64,000 bases of DNA from the NCBI GenBank assembly GCA_950295325.1, contig OX485804.1, positions 28,704,001-28,768,000 on the forward strand, in the 5' to 3' direction. Positions 32,055 to 45,192 of the stretch are shown here, piece by piece. Within the stretch, counting starts at the first letter, position 1. Every line of letters begins with the position of its first letter. The notes beneath the pieces were generated by a model. The model had not been told where the DNA came from, did no database searches, and saw only the letters and a list, made by a program, of their open reading frames with translations. This DNA is from Polytrichum commune. Its lineage: Eukaryota; Streptophyta; Polytrichopsida; Polytrichales; Polytrichaceae. The position numbers were made by a program, and so were the translations under genes.

Positions 32055-33535
32055 TTATAGAAAGAATGAAAAAAAAATTACATGTTGTCCTGGAGAAGGG
32101 TCTGATGATGGCATTGTCAACTCTACGTCCATACCAAACATCGCTTCATCATCGCTATCGGACGCTCTGTATACCATGGCGGATGTGGTTGGTTTGTTCG
32201 CCGCTTGATTAAGGACCTCATTTGCCATAGCAAATGCGCTGCCGATTATTCTTCTGCTTAGTTTCTCCATTGGCCCTCCACTTGGAACGTTCGCCTCTCT
32301 TTGTACTTTATGTACCTTCTGCGCACAATCTTTATGAAATTGTTTTTTTTTTCTTGACTGTTCCAAAACATTTCATTTCCCTTAAAGATTTTAGCCAAAA
32401 CGATGTTTCTTTTTCAAATCAAATTGGAAGAAAAATTCTCATGCAAATGGATCGAAACGGAAAAAAATCCATGGAAAATGGATTAGAACAAAAAAAATTT
32501 CCCGCAAAGAGTTGTTTCAAAACGGTTTTAAAATCCCTTCTGATTTTTAGGGTTAAGGTTTGCATGTTGCTTTATCACATTGTTTTAAACGTAATAGCAC
32601 TAATATACATACAATGTTTTTGATTGACAACATTCTCATTTTGTATGTGGTTTATGTTTTCAAATCCCTTACAATTAAATTTTGCGTAAGAAACATAATT
32701 TCTATGCTCATGTACTTTAGAAATTGAGGAGGTGATATCAATTGGAAAATCGCCTCATGTATACATATCACCATGAAAAACTTACCGGTGCATTGTAAAT
32801 GGAAGTACATTCTCCTTCTTATTCTGCGTCGGACATATCGTTGGTAGTGTTGCTCACTTATTTATCATCATCATTTCCAAAAATGAAGGGTTGTTTGTTA
32901 TTTTGTGTCTCGATTTCAACAATCTCATTTTCTTCTATTGGAGGAAATTCTAGTACGCGTGTAATATCTTCGATGTCACATGAAATGACCCTACTCATTT
33001 GTCGTTCCATTTTGGCCCTATATAATTGCTTCGTGATAGAAAATTTCAAAACTTTCTTTCTTCTTCTCCTCTTTGCCAAAGTCGTGCATCTTTCCTTTTA
33101 CATTTTTAAGTTCTTTTTTTTTGCACACTTGGTCTTGTTTAGAAAAAGGGATGAATCTGGACGTTTTGATTTCAAATGACCATCTGATCTATTCTCTAAG
33201 GTGTCCACAAACCGGTACAAATCGTCGTCGTCTTCATCTTCATCAGATTCTACCAATGATATTGTCACAATAGAGGGTTTGTTAAGAGGGGGTTCGTTGA
33301 GGGCATCTTGCATGGCGGAGTTAATGACCTTGGTCAATTGAACAAAGTTTGGTGATCCATCTGAGAGAGTAGAAGGCTCCGCCATGTGTTCTGTAAGGGG
33401 GTTGACTAACCGTTCGGCTCTAATCATAACTGCGGCATCTACCATTTTTTTTTTCCAACCCCATAAGAAGAGTAGAGGAGACCATTGGCTTATGCTCGTG
33501 TAGTATAGCGAGTGTGTTCTGGAGGATTGGATCAC
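32055..33535 (-). pseudogene. Candidate exons of an unrecognised acidic/basic protein (5' part)
   Basis: From a likely Met near 33446, the minus-strand frame reads MVDAAVMIRAERLVNPLTEH..., then an acidic run (ESDEDEDDDDLYRFVD), then a Lys-rich stretch, an in-frame stop at 33098-33100, and the same frame continues to 32858 (KRRRRKKVLKF...DIEDITRVLEFPPIEENEIVEIE). A second segment, 32366-32080, reads HKDCAQKVHKVQREANVPSGG...YRASDSDDEAMFGMDVELTMPSSDPSPG. Mixed acidic and basic tracts suggest a nuclear protein. No family is recognised. The stop, and the satellite array between this and the 29088-30766 exons, argue for decay. Confidence 0.35.
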
Positions 33536-34009
33536 TATTGCCCGTTGGGTCCATAGAATTCACGTAGACATACTGAGCGTCTTGGGAATTTGGTTGATGA
33601 GGATGATCCGGTCGGGCTTCACCCTAAACTTGATTTTGGTTATGACCGAAATTTAGGTTACGGTCATCTCTATTGAATCTTTGGTTCCAGTTGGTATAAT
33701 TGTTGTAGCCTTGGTTTCCAGGGAAGGTTGTTGTCCGTTGCCTCCATGTCGGGGTTGGTTGGATTGGAATCCTTGCACTTGCCTATCATGAAAAAAAATT
33801 GGTATTGCCTTGCGGATGCAGATTGTTGTAAGAGTTACTTTGGCTATGACCTATGCAGATCAAATTATACCTTCATCTAACGGTTGGCCTTTACGGCCGC
33901 CCCTACCCTAGCCGCCATTATCTAAACCCCTAGATCCAACGGTCATGATTTCCCAACCATTTGGTCCAATGGGCTTCATCTGCTCGACTTCATCCGCTTA
34001 ACATTATTC

Positions 34010-34315
34010 TCCGTTTGTTGTTGTCCTCCGTTTACACCTTCATCCGCTCAACATTTCATCCGTTTGATATCATTTTTGTTTGTTGTTGTCTTACGTTTAC
34101 ACCTTCATCCGCTCGACATCTCATCTGTTTGATATCATCCTATGTTTGTTGTTGTCCTACGTTGTCAATCATTCATTCGACGTCGTCCTACGTTGTCATT
34201 CATCCTTTCGACATTGTCTTTTGTTGTCCTTCATCCATTCGGCATTGTCTTACATTGTCGTTCATCCCTTCGACGTTATCCTTCGTTGTCCTTCACCCAT
34301 TGTCTAAATTTCTTC
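34010..34315 (+). repeat. Minisatellite, 63-bp units passing into about 31-bp units
   Basis: Two 63-bp units (34039-34101 and 34102-34164) share ACCTTCATCCGCTC, GTTTGATATCAT and TTTGTTGTTGTC. They are followed by about five units of near 31 bases of the form TTCATCC.TTCGAC.TTGTC.TACGTTGTC to about 34310. The open frames here exist only because of the repeat. Confidence 0.75.
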
Positions 34316-34552
34316 ATACTAACTAATTAACATCAATCTAATTTCTATTCATTAACTTCATTTCTATTTAGACTACAACCCAACCGTGAGCGGTTTGATT
34401 GATTCACACAGATAAATAATAAGAAATTTCTAAAGATAAAGAATAATCGATAAGATTCTATGCACACCCGCGTAGTAACCTCTTTTTTGTATCCGCCTAT
34501 AAATAATTCTTGTTTTATCACTAGTTCAATTTGGGATAGCACCAGTCAATAT

Positions 34553-34640
34553 AACCAACTGGATTCGAACCCGTATTGATCCAGACCTAATACCAGTCTC
34601 TTAGACAACTCGCATTCACAGGCGGATGTCTCAAAACCTA
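34553..34640 (-). repeat. tRNA-like (Leu/Ser-type) relic, possible SINE head
   Basis: The minus strand has GCGAGTTGTCTAAGAG, resembling the A box and D arm of tRNA-Leu or tRNA-Ser, a central TATTAGGTCTGG-like anticodon region, and a good B box, GGGTTCGAATCC. The T stem pairs in four of five positions, but the anticodon stem and acceptor do not pair. It is therefore not a working tRNA; a tRNA-derived SINE head or tRNA pseudogene fits better. No second copy was seen in the window. Confidence 0.4.
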
Positions 34641-34689
34641 GTAACTACCTATATATTGAATATTTCTAATATCTAACTTCATTGTTTTT

Positions 34690-36190
34690 GTACATTGTGG
34701 GCCTAAATTCAACCCGTGAGCGTGACCCGGACATGTTAAATGTGTGAAAGATTGGACAGCAATGGCTTGTCATATGTACGATAGTCGATATTGTACAGTG
34801 TTGACTATTTCGTGTTGTGACATGCAGTCTGAGAATGGTACGGCACAAACTCTCTTTTGAAAACAATTGAATGTTGTAATGGCAGATAATGATGTTTCAG
34901 AGGTAATTTTCAAAGGGTTCATGACAGACAGTGCTCAAGCTAATTGAAATGCAATGAGGATGATTTACAGTGATGGTGATCCAACTTTGCCCATGGTCGC
35001 ACGTAAACGTACATGTTTTTTTTATTGGTTTGCAAATTTGGATAAGGTGACACAAAAGTATATTAAACCATCCTTGCAATTTCAACACAAACAACTTTGC
35101 AAGGATTACAAAGATGCAAAAAACAATGGACAATGTTGAGACTAAGTACTATGTCATTCATTCTTAGTGGTTGTTATCCGGAGCTGCCACAGAGGAAGGC
35201 ATCATCTGCCTTTCAGAGTGGTTGGGATTTTGGCATTTCCGTTATAGACAATGGGATGGTCACATATTACTTGTAAGTGCATAATAATCTACATTATTCA
35301 ATGTCATCGAGCTTTTGTTGATTTATTTTTATTCTAACACATCTATAACTCATTTTTTCTAACCCTATACTTGTGTGTGGTTCATAGGATATGACAATCA
35401 AATAATATGCAGAAATGCCAACATGCAACATTGCAGAAACTGTATACAACAAATGGCTCTAATAGTCCGGCAACAAGATGACTTGTTTATATGAAACAAC
35501 AGTGGATGACATGATTCGTGCCTTCATGCAAATTGCAAATTATCCAGCATGGTTGAAAGTGGGATTAGATGATAAAGGCCCGGATTCTGCGTCCTTAAAA
35601 CTCAAAACAGCTGCTAGGTGTGGGGATCCAAAAATGTTGGCTAATGCTATGAAGTCTTACCTAGGGGCAGAAGGCGCCAAAACCAGAGATTGTGCATTGG
35701 AAGGGTCCGAGTTATTTGGATCCACCAAACGAAAATTCAACCTGCATCGATCCGACAAAGTGAATTATTCCATTCCTCGTCCTAACACCCGGGCAACTCG
35801 CCAACGCATAGAGGAATCGTTGACTTTTGCAGAGCATGATGTGGTTCATATTACATCTATCTTAGAGATTGAATGTCTCGTTTCCAATTGGCACATTGCA
35901 ATATTACCACCCAACTTAGCTAAGCGATGTTGGGCATTGCAAGTCATTACAGGGACTATATGCAATACCAAAATTAAGAGTAGCAAACATGACACACTTG
36001 CACCAACATACAAAGGGCTCAAGAAGAATTTTCGTTCTACCAACAATGTGGAGTATGAATTTTAGTTTTGCCCTGATGACATCAAGCGTTGTATAAATGG
36101 CACTAAGAAGAAATATGTATTGGCACCTACATATACGTACAATGAGGTTATGCACCTACTTGAACTTGTTGGTGTTGTAGAATCTGAGTA
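34690..36190 (+). pseudogene. Mutator-like (MULE) transposase relic
   Basis: The plus strand reads CVKDWTAMACHMYDSRY, ISCCDMQSENGTAQTLF, VIFKGFMTDSAQAN-stop-NAM and RKRTCFFYWFANLDK. The D...A....A and C-x-F-x-W pattern fits the second Asp and following region of a MULE-type DDE transposase. Then come ATEEGI-CLSEWLGFWHFRYRQWDGHILL ending at a GTAAGT donor (35274), an acceptor near 35388, and a long frame, 35478-36065, carrying VDDMIRAFMQIANYPAWLK and RPNTRATRQRIEESL. After a stop it continues to 36190. At least six in-frame stops show that it is dead. Terminal inverted repeats were not found. Confidence 0.6.
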
Positions 36191-38800
36191 GTTGTGCAAG
36201 TGTTGGTTGTAACTACATGTATAAGGAAGTCAATAAATGACATGTATTGGTTTGGATTATTATAATAAAAATCAGCAATGGATTGAAAATGTTTTAAATG
36301 ATCCATGGCAATAGGGCACTTTCATTTGTGCTTCATTTAAAATACTCGTAATTTACAATTGAAAATATGTAATTAATTTGTCAAAATTTTGGTTGTGTAT
36401 CCTAAACTTGTGTGTCTTTACTAAATTTGGATTCATTGCTCATATGTTACTGCTCATTGCTCATGTGTTACTGCTCACTGCTCATTGCTCATAAGATAGT
36501 TTCGCTCATGTGGCCAGTACAAGTTGGTTCATACATACAAGTTTATTGGATGGTATTCTGATAGTCTCCGCACACGGGGTCTACCGCATTGTTGCCACCA
36601 CCACATGAGCATGTCCCATGTACATGAGGAAGCACAGGTGCAAAACAACGATCCAATGCAACAATTTTGAGGTATGGGAAACAACTACCATGCATTCCCG
36701 CCGATGGTATATGTGCAACAGTTGGTTGTTTTACAAAACAAGCAGGTAGTTATGATCCAAAGTATTGTAGGGACTCGGAGGAACCCCCTCCATTGTTGTC
36801 ATCATGTCCCCCTCTACATCCACTATAGGAGACTGAACAATGGCATGCACAGTTAGAATTGTCATAGAGGCAAGTTGCACCAAATGGGCTTGCAACATTT
36901 GTACACTAACTCGTTGCCATATGCCAATGAACCCTAGATGGGCCGACCATCATTTTGGACACATCCACTCCCTACACCCAACAACAATGGACGTTCTTGT
37001 TGAAGGGGATCCATGCATGCAGGACTGACGTTCACAAACACGGTGTGCGGGAAGCCTTCAATGTGTACCTCCACTACGTGCCCATCACATTACATTGGCC
37101 GTGGACTACAACCAAAAACTGCGCATCATGCAGATTTTTTTCGGTGATATTGGTCTCCTACACAATGTACTACCAAACAACAACGCAAGAAATATGTGCC
37201 AATATTCTTGCATGAGCGCGACATGGGGGCGTGGCTACCCCTCTCACATATGTCGGCTTTGAATACACATTGGCCCAGTTGAAACGTCATTTTTTGTGCA
37301 AAATTTCTCGTGCCCAAGGCGCGATGGGCGGGGCGGGATTGGACGATCCACATCATTGGGCGTAGATGGAAGGAGCTTGATGACACATGATTGAAGCCAA
37401 GTCACAACTTCGACAACATTCTATGAACGGATGTGCAATGTGACCATGATTGACAATTACCAAAACATCTGGAAATGATGGTGTCCAGAATCCAAAGGTA
37501 TTGTACATGATGTTTCCTGCCACCTTAGGGTTTTGCATAGAACAATATTTCATGTCTATGAAGAAGCTCGTTCACCTGGGAAAATTTGTTTTTGGTTGGG
37601 TAGCAACCATCCTGGGAGAATAAAAGCCCATCAAGGGAAATTAAAGGAGAGGAAATGACCAAAATACATATGGCGCGGGGGGGGGGGGGGCAACGACACC
37701 CGACACTGGTGCCAAACCACCCACATATCCCAACCACCCTCGCCAGTGCATTGTGCAACCCATAAACGTCAACCCGCATGCAACCCTATGCCCAAAATCC
37801 AAACCCAAGACACAAAGAATGCCACCCAAAGGCTACCAAAATGGTGGTGGTCAGCTGATCGGGTTGACATCACAACCATCACCCATCTAAACCAAGTTAC
37901 ACCCAACATTTGGTAACATAAACCCAAAGTGCAGTCACGGCGGCAGTGAGAATGTTGGTTTTAGTCATAATGGCGGTGGACATAGAGGCTGCCATCACCA
38001 CTGAGCAGGATTGATTTGGACATGATTCCTTCTAGTGTGTGGAGCCACATTTGCTAGTGCAATTAAAGAGGTTTGAGGTTTGAGGTTTGAGGTTCTATAG
38101 TGTGTTCGGAGTCTGGGAAACCACTCTATTTGATTTTGTATGAGATTGCGGATTGGGTAGCTCCATACTCATCCTCGGAGTTGTTGTGGGTGATGCCAAG
38201 GATTTCTCAATTTGTAGGCCGTGAGGTGGGAGTATGTGTGGTGGGGAAGATGGGCCAAGGATGTGGGTGACTCGTGGGGTTAGGGGTGTGGATAGTTCGG
38301 TCAGTGGGATTGTTTATTTTCTAGCATATGAAATTTTTGTGGTTTTCGGGGGGAGATGATACAAAGGGAGAAGTGTATGTTGTGGGTGTTGGATGAAAGC
38401 ATTGCCCTAAGCATAAGTCGTGCATTTTGTAGCATGATACAATATGTATGGTGTTCAATGCTTCCTTGAGCAATTGCGTCAAGATGTTGTATTGTGTTTT
38501 AGGGATTGATGAGAGAGAAGTTTTTTTCCCAACCTATCTATGAGTTAGGATAAGTGGGTTATGTGGAGATGGTTGAGGGTCTTTTAGAATCCTCTAAGTG
38601 TAGGACCTTTAAGTGCGGGTTGGTTTTATATATTAGAGTAAGGTCCCTTGTCTGTTGAGGTTGTGTAGAGTTGTGGGTGTGGGTTCAGATATAGTGACAG
38701 ACATCGTCACGTGATGGAGGGTTTGAAGGCTTCAAGTGGTTGTGTTCATAAGGCGTAATTACCCATCACATAACACTATGTGTTGTTACTCTAAACACTA
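36191..38800. other. Gene-free stretch with small repeats
   Basis: Contains a short tandem of TACTGCTCATTGCTCA-type units (36438-36490), a run of 14 G (37677-37690) and a 7-bp tandem, GAGGTTT, repeated four times near 38065-38095. Frames at 36600-36900 look Pro/His/Cys-rich but are broken and unrecognised; they may belong to the MULE relic's 3' part. Confidence 0.35.
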
Positions 38801-38829
38801 TTGTGTTGTTATTGCAAATTCCTCAAGCC

Positions 38830-39046
38830 ATGGCATCCAAAGAGTGTGTGGTGCCTCTCACTAGGTCTTCCAAAGTTTCTAGCTCAGCACCACTACAAGT
38901 GTTTCCACGGTCAATGGCAAAACTTGTTCCTAAGATCCTTGATTATAATTTGCATGTGTTGGAGTATGAGGACATGATCAAGTGGTTGGGAAGAGAAACT
39001 TTGGTGGACACTTTGCATCAATGGGAGCCTTGGCTAGCAAGGCAAG
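38830..39046 (+). CDS. Possible first exon of an unknown protein
   Basis: From ATG at about 38830 the frame reads MASKECVVPLTRSSKVSS...LVPKILDYNLHVLEYEDMIKWLGRETLVDTLHQWEPWLAR, then reaches an AAG/GTAAAAC donor-like site near 39045, after which the frame turns hydrophobic and low-complexity. No following exon was identified and I recognise no domain. It could equally be part of a transposon. Confidence 0.25.
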
Positions 39047-39339
39047 GTAAAACACATTTTGTTTCTTGGTTTTTTTTCTATTTCATCTTGTATTTTCCCT
39101 CATCTCCTCTGCTATTGAACACACATGCAAGTCAACATGTTGTCTTCCTCGTCTTAAAAATTGGTATCCTTTTACGGGGGACTATGGGTGGTTTGATATG
39201 CAGTAGGGATAGCAAACTCTTTGGCTTAAGAGTTTTCCTTTAAGGTTCGACGCCCCTTCCAACTATGTGTCAAGGTAGGCGGAGGCACTTCGCTTAAGGT
39301 ATATTGGTCTCCAATTGGTTTTTATATTGAAGTGGTGAA

Positions 39340-39790
39340 ATACAGCTCACATTGTATTCACAAACTTTGCATCAACATTGTTGCAATTTTTGTGCATTAT
39401 TTTCTTCTTTGGGCTTTCTACTTGTCTCTCTTATCCATCTTCTTGCAAGGTTTCACCCACCCTTCAATAGCTTTGAGTTTAGGCTCTTTGTAGTGCACTA
39501 TGATTATTTGTCCTTTGTATGGATACCTTGTTCTTCAAGTATAAATTGTGCATTGTGGTCTACAAGATTAGTTATGCAGTGCACATAAAGGTGTATTGGC
39601 GCCAATAGATTACATTGTGGGTATTGTTTGCACGATTAGAAGCAATTATTTTGCACAATCTTCTCCTCGGGCCACATGTTTGTCTTCTTTGTTTGTCACC
39701 TTGCAAAGTTTCACACGTCATTTACATAGCTTTCAGGTTAGGCATTCATTCTATAGTACACTTAGATTTTGGTGGCCTTCATGAAGGCGC
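39340..39790 (+). repeat. Tandem duplication of about 260 bp
   Basis: 39340-39520 and 39600-39780 share, in order, ACATTGT, TTTTGCA or TTTGTGCA, TCTTC, CTTGCAA.GTTTCAC.C, ATAGCTTT.AG.TTAGGC and TAGT.CACT. Diverged and non-coding. Confidence 0.45.
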
Positions 39791-40498
39791 TTGCACTTCA
39801 ACTTTTATTTCAGTCATATATTGACAGTGTACGTTTGCTTTTGCGAGTGTTTGACAAAGGGGATGGACACAACAAGACACACTATACAACACATTCTGAA
39901 CATCGCAATTTCTGTAGCAATACATTGATCCCACCCCAATGAGGCTTCACACAAAAGAGATAATGCAGAAATACGATTGCACACAAGTGCTGAAAAGTAC
40001 ATTGGCAATTATCATTAGGTGTCTCTCTGTCCTAAACTAGAGAGGTACCAAAAATATTTAAAAACCGACACTATGTCTATATAGATGCAGCACACAGCCC
40101 AAAAACACTAAACAATCACACAAACAGAACGGCCCTACAGTATGTACAGATAAGGTGCAGAGAAATGTCCTGAGACTGAAATACATGATGCCCAAAACTT
40201 ATTTTGACACCACTTCTGTATAACCTACCTCTACTACCCTCCCTAGTATCTCTCATGTGGCTCCTTGCATCTGCGTGCACGCGTCAAATGAAGAGATCAG
40301 AAGCATAAGATCTTCTCGCTAGAAAACCAAGCACAAAGTATGGTCTTATGGCCAGCATGTTTGTTGGAGAATAAACTTGTCAATTCTTGAATGCCCCCAA
40401 CAGAAATACAGTGCTGAAGAAAGTGGATAACCCTTGGCTGAAATTAAAGCTTGACCTGATTAGGATGCACTGAAGATTCCTCGTCCAAATCTTGGCAG

Positions 40499-43400
40499 CT
40501 ACATATCCATAAGCTGTGGAATCACTGACCCTTGCTCAAGAGCATCATGATGAGTATCGACTGCAGATTCTTCCACAATAGGGGAGGTACCTACTGTGGA
40601 TGCATCCACAGTGTAAGGAGCTGATTCTTCCACATGTGTAGTACCCTCCGCAGATATCATTTGAGAGCCAACCACAGGTGGCGCCTCAATGAGCTCTACA
40701 TTAACAGGGTTAAGATCAAACACGGGTTTTTTTAAGAAATCATGGAAGGGCTGCATTTCTCCTCCATACATAAAATCTGAATGGATAGGTTTAGTCTTGT
40801 AGACCTCGTCAAAGTGTACTGAGGTTAGAGCAGGCAAATCAAATCCTTTCATTTCTGGGAACAGAAGTTGAGGTTGACTTGAAATCTCCAAAACCAGAAC
40901 TGGGCCAATTTCTCCATTCTGGGAGAGGCCATCACGAACCTTCATAAGCTCAGATGCTAATAGGTTCAAGCTGTGTCCGCGTAGAAGTGCTGCTCTGTGT
41001 AGAGCTCTTTGCCTGCAATTCAGCATCCTTCACACGAAGTGCTCTGTAAGGAATAATACCTACTCTCTATGCTCTATTACTGTGGATTGGTAACTCTATA
41101 TGAAACTTGATGTCATACATAGAGTGTGCCTGACCTAAGCACTTGATTCTTCCTTGAAATTCTATTTCACGGTCGTAAATTTTTCAATGACACAAGCTTA
41201 TATATACAGATGCATGCTGGATGACACTTCTGCAATTCGTAGGTACAATTTAGGAAAAGCACCTACCCATATAATCTACCTCCAAGTGAAAAAACATGTA
41301 ACAAATGAACATTTCCGTCCGTATTTGTGCTAGAAACAGCTGAAAATCAAGTTGCAAAATAAATGTTTACCTTGGATGACGAATGCTATCAACATCCAAA
41401 AATGGAAACTGAGTTCGGCGTTCCCGACTCTCCACACTAAACTTTAGTTCATGACCAGACCGATCCAGGGCAGGGGGTGGCAGAGTATGACAATCCTTTT
41501 TAGAATTGCAAGTCAACGCAGCCTTCTCCCAGAACCTGAATTTGTAAGCAAACATCGTCTTGGCCACAAACTTATTCTCTTTAACAAACTTGCACTGCCA
41601 AAAACAACACAGCAGGTCAACAGAAAGCAGCACAGGTTGACATTAAAACAAACCACTTCCAGGACTTATGTTCTTCCATACATAACAAATTCAGTGGAAA
41701 TGAGACTTAAATGAGCTTCAAGTACATTGCCCTCCAAATAATTGTGCATGATCAAAGAAAGTCTGAACAATCATGAGAATAAATCACATCAATTCAATAA
41801 GTATATGATAGTGAGTTGTATAGTGGCCTTCCAAGTATAATAAGGGTTAGTTTCTATATAGACCGCTCACCCACCAAGTGGCATCTACATTTCCACTAGA
41901 ATCTGGTGGGCAGCGGCCTACATGGAAACTAATCCTAACACTCCTCAGATTGCATTCCTCAGCTGATTTCAAGTGTAGATCCAGAATGTTCTGAAGATGA
42001 ACACGGCTTACCAATTGCTCCACATTCGAATCCACTGGAGATTCACAAGCTGCAAACAGTGCCCTCTTTGCCAATCTCTTCATCTGGAAAATCTCCTGGC
42101 GCAAGCAGGCTGACACACAAGGCAACCATTTCAACTTTCAAACCCTCGTCATCAGAACTTACAAATTAAGAAGACCTTCACATCCAGGAACAAATCCTGA
42201 TATTTCCAATGATGAATGCGACAAATAAGTACTAACAATCTTAAATTACACCTATTCAAGAGTTGCTGCTCTATTCATTTCGAGCTCAAACTACCTTTGC
42301 AAGGGTTTGTTTCTCCACCAAAAGCTTCAGGAAGATGCTTCTTAAGCTTGTGCTGCAGGTCTGTAAGCATGTTTTCAGGGCTTTCTGCGGAGAGGCGCTC
42401 CATATTTTCATGTACAATATGTGCCAACCTTCTCACCTGCATCAGCCATGTAAGGTAAGAAACATAGGCAGAGAAGGTCTTCTTGATGAATTTCACTAAT
42501 GACTTTCCCAAGAACATATATATGTATATATATAAAACAAATTATGTTATCTCAAAGCCTCCAACCAATGGCACAACTGCCAATTGAGACAACACATAAT
42601 GATTGTTTTTACATAGCATAATACTTCCACACTAACGTCAGGGACAGAAGCTAAGATAGTGACTCACTTGTCTGAATTTCGCCATAACATTTGAGTCAGC
42701 TTGGGACATAACCAAATCCTCATGGCGGTTGATGAAGGGTGGGAGATTTCTGGAAACTCTTTCTGGACTGACTGCTGCTTTCATTGGATGGATGCCCAAA
42801 ATATGAAACGCCATCAATATGCCACTCTGAGGATGGCTTAAAAAGACATCACACTGCAGGACAGGTAGAGAGGACTTTAACAGAGGGTTACCATATGACA
42901 GAATAATACAACTTGCCAATGAAAATGAGTAGACCCACTGACAGGATCTGCTCATCACATGACCACATCAGTATATAGACAAACCCCTCGTGTCTGGATA
43001 CAAGTCTGAACTGCATGAATTTTCAATGCACAAAGGAACAACAACAACAGTATTGTTCACTGCATACTTACAAACTCCTGTTGACAAGAAGACATTGCAC
43101 CGGTGTCACAAACATTCTTCAAAATTTTCAGCTCCATGGAGTCTCCCATCATCCTCTTCAGATTGCTCTTCACAGTATCTAATCAAAATATAGGATAGCA
43201 TCAGTACAAATGTAAATACTGAGTACAAAACTAATTTAGGATATTTACATGCCTTTGCATAGTTATAATCTCCATAAAGAGAATAATGTAGGTATGTTGC
43301 AATGAAGTGATGATAACAGTACTACGAACAGCCCTTATTTATGCTACTTGAAAGCTTACTAATAGTGCAAAACTGATTTGAAGAACCCGTATAATGTCAA

Positions 43401-45192
43401 GTAAGATTTCTGATGTAAAACATGATTACTATACACCACCAAACAAGGAGGAATTTCTGGCCGCAAAAGGAGCTCAAAACTGAAGTAGCAATTATATCGA
43501 ACAGATTGTAAATTGTTCCCGTGATAAGGAACTCAATTCATAAGGATCAAAGCAACAGACTTTGAAAGTTGAGCACAAGTATCTTTGTCATTACCTTCAT
43601 CGCTTGGACTGTCAGCATTTGCTGCTACTTCCTTCAAAACGGATGTGAAGACTGAAGAAAGCCTTTCTCGCAGATCGCATGAAGACTCACGAGTGACATG
43701 CTTTTCCAATGTGGGCATATCCAAAGGTTCGGATGCTGACTGGAGAGTTGGTGCTTTCCTAGCACGTGCTGGCATACCCCAACTTTTCTGCGATCCACAA
43801 CGTTCTCATCATCAACAGGCTGAGAATCGATATAGTACCGATTTTATTTTGACATATGAGATGTGCACGTAGACATTTCCGTGCTAAGATCCTCCGTCAC
43901 TGAGATCTATGAAGAGGCGCCTGATCTGATACAAGCGGTCCTCTCACACCATTTAAATTGGGGATCATTTAAACAATCACCCATGACAGAAAATGTTACA
44001 TTGGGGCCTGCCATACTACTTTTGAGGATGGACCCAAAATATAGATTTCGCAAATTCCACTCAACACATATCCACCACGCAAAATAACCACTATTGAATA
44101 GAGATGAAAAACACGGGCGCAGAGCTTCTTTCTTTCCTTCTACCTCCCACAAAAGGAGACAGATCTCATGCGAGTGTCACCAAGGTGCAATGAAAACTTT
44201 AAGAAGACAAGTTGCAAGGGTGGCCACAATTAGCAAGGATGGGTGGGTTCTACAGAACACGCTAACGACCAATTGCTGCCCTAGATCCCAGATCATCTAG
44301 TTACGTTTCATATATTTAGAGCTTCTCAACAACATGAAATTCAACTTTCAACGTCATACAAACAAGGAAGATGCTTAAGTTCAGAATATGTGCAATTTGC
44401 AGCAAAATCTGGTGGCATTGCAGTCAAACAAGTTTTAAAAATAGTTAAGTAAATAAAACTCCACAAACGAATTCTTGCGACTACAAGGTCAATAGAAACG
44501 ATCACACCTTGACATTTTCAACATTGAACGACATTGTATGATGACAGTGAGTAAGAGAGAGGTCAGGACTCAAAAATGCAACTCACAATCTGGTCACCCA
44601 TGTCAGAGAAGAAGCCTTTGATCCTGTTCCACGAACCCTTCCTGTGCCGCTTAAATTGTTGCTCCCTGTCCTCCCCAAGGCTGTGATGCTCGCCATCATG
44701 ATGATGGTGATGATGATGCTCATCGTCATGATGCTCATGTTGATGATGATTTTCACTCCTGAACGGCAACCAGCTATGGTGACGTCCGAAGGTGGGATAC
44801 GGCCAGCCAACAACCTTCTCCTCCTCTTTCTCCTTCTCCTCTTCCACATGATGATGATGACGGTGGCCAAAATACCTGGGATGGCCGAACACATTAGGGA
44901 ACCAGGAGGCCAATTTGGCAGCCATTCCACATTTTTTGTGTCCATGTCCATGGCCATCCTTGCTCACCACAAAGGTTTGGAATGGATTGAACGGGTTAAA
45001 CCCCCACCGTAGCTTAGGCTTCTCATCCTCCTCCTCGTGATGATGATTTTCATGATGAACTCGTGCAGGCAACGTCCTATGAATGGCGATGAACTCTTTT
45101 TTGCTCTCCTCCTCTGCTGCCACCGCCACCACGGCCAGAAGTGCGCACACAGCCACAGCCAACACAACCGCGAAGCGCAGCCGCGGAGCCAT
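40499..45192 (-). CDS. Secretory-pathway His-rich N-terminus protein, eight exons, 736 residues, unknown function
   Basis: Exons, in order of reading: 45192-44587, 43787-43595, 43178-43072, 42853-42668, 42436-42295, 42109-41871, 41594-41371 and 41012-40499. Every junction has GT..AG and matching phase, totalling 2211 bases including the stop. Start: a GCCATGG context at MAPRLRF; a Met ten codons upstream is weaker. Residues 1-26 are a classic signal peptide (VVLAVAVCALLAVVAVAA). Residues 35-190 are rich in His, Glu and Asp, with runs of seven His (metal or pH binding is possible). The rest has scattered Cys (VCDTGAMSSCQQEFCD, CKACLRQ, EECNLR), SFHVGRCPP and CNSKKDC, and ends in a Glu/Thr/Val-rich tail. 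I know no family for it. The alternative is that the His-rich first exon is a separate short gene ending at 44563. Confidence 0.7.

Noticed and set aside
33961-34330. Hydrophobic open frames over the minisatellite
   Set aside because: All three plus frames stay open because of the repeat's composition; no protein signature.
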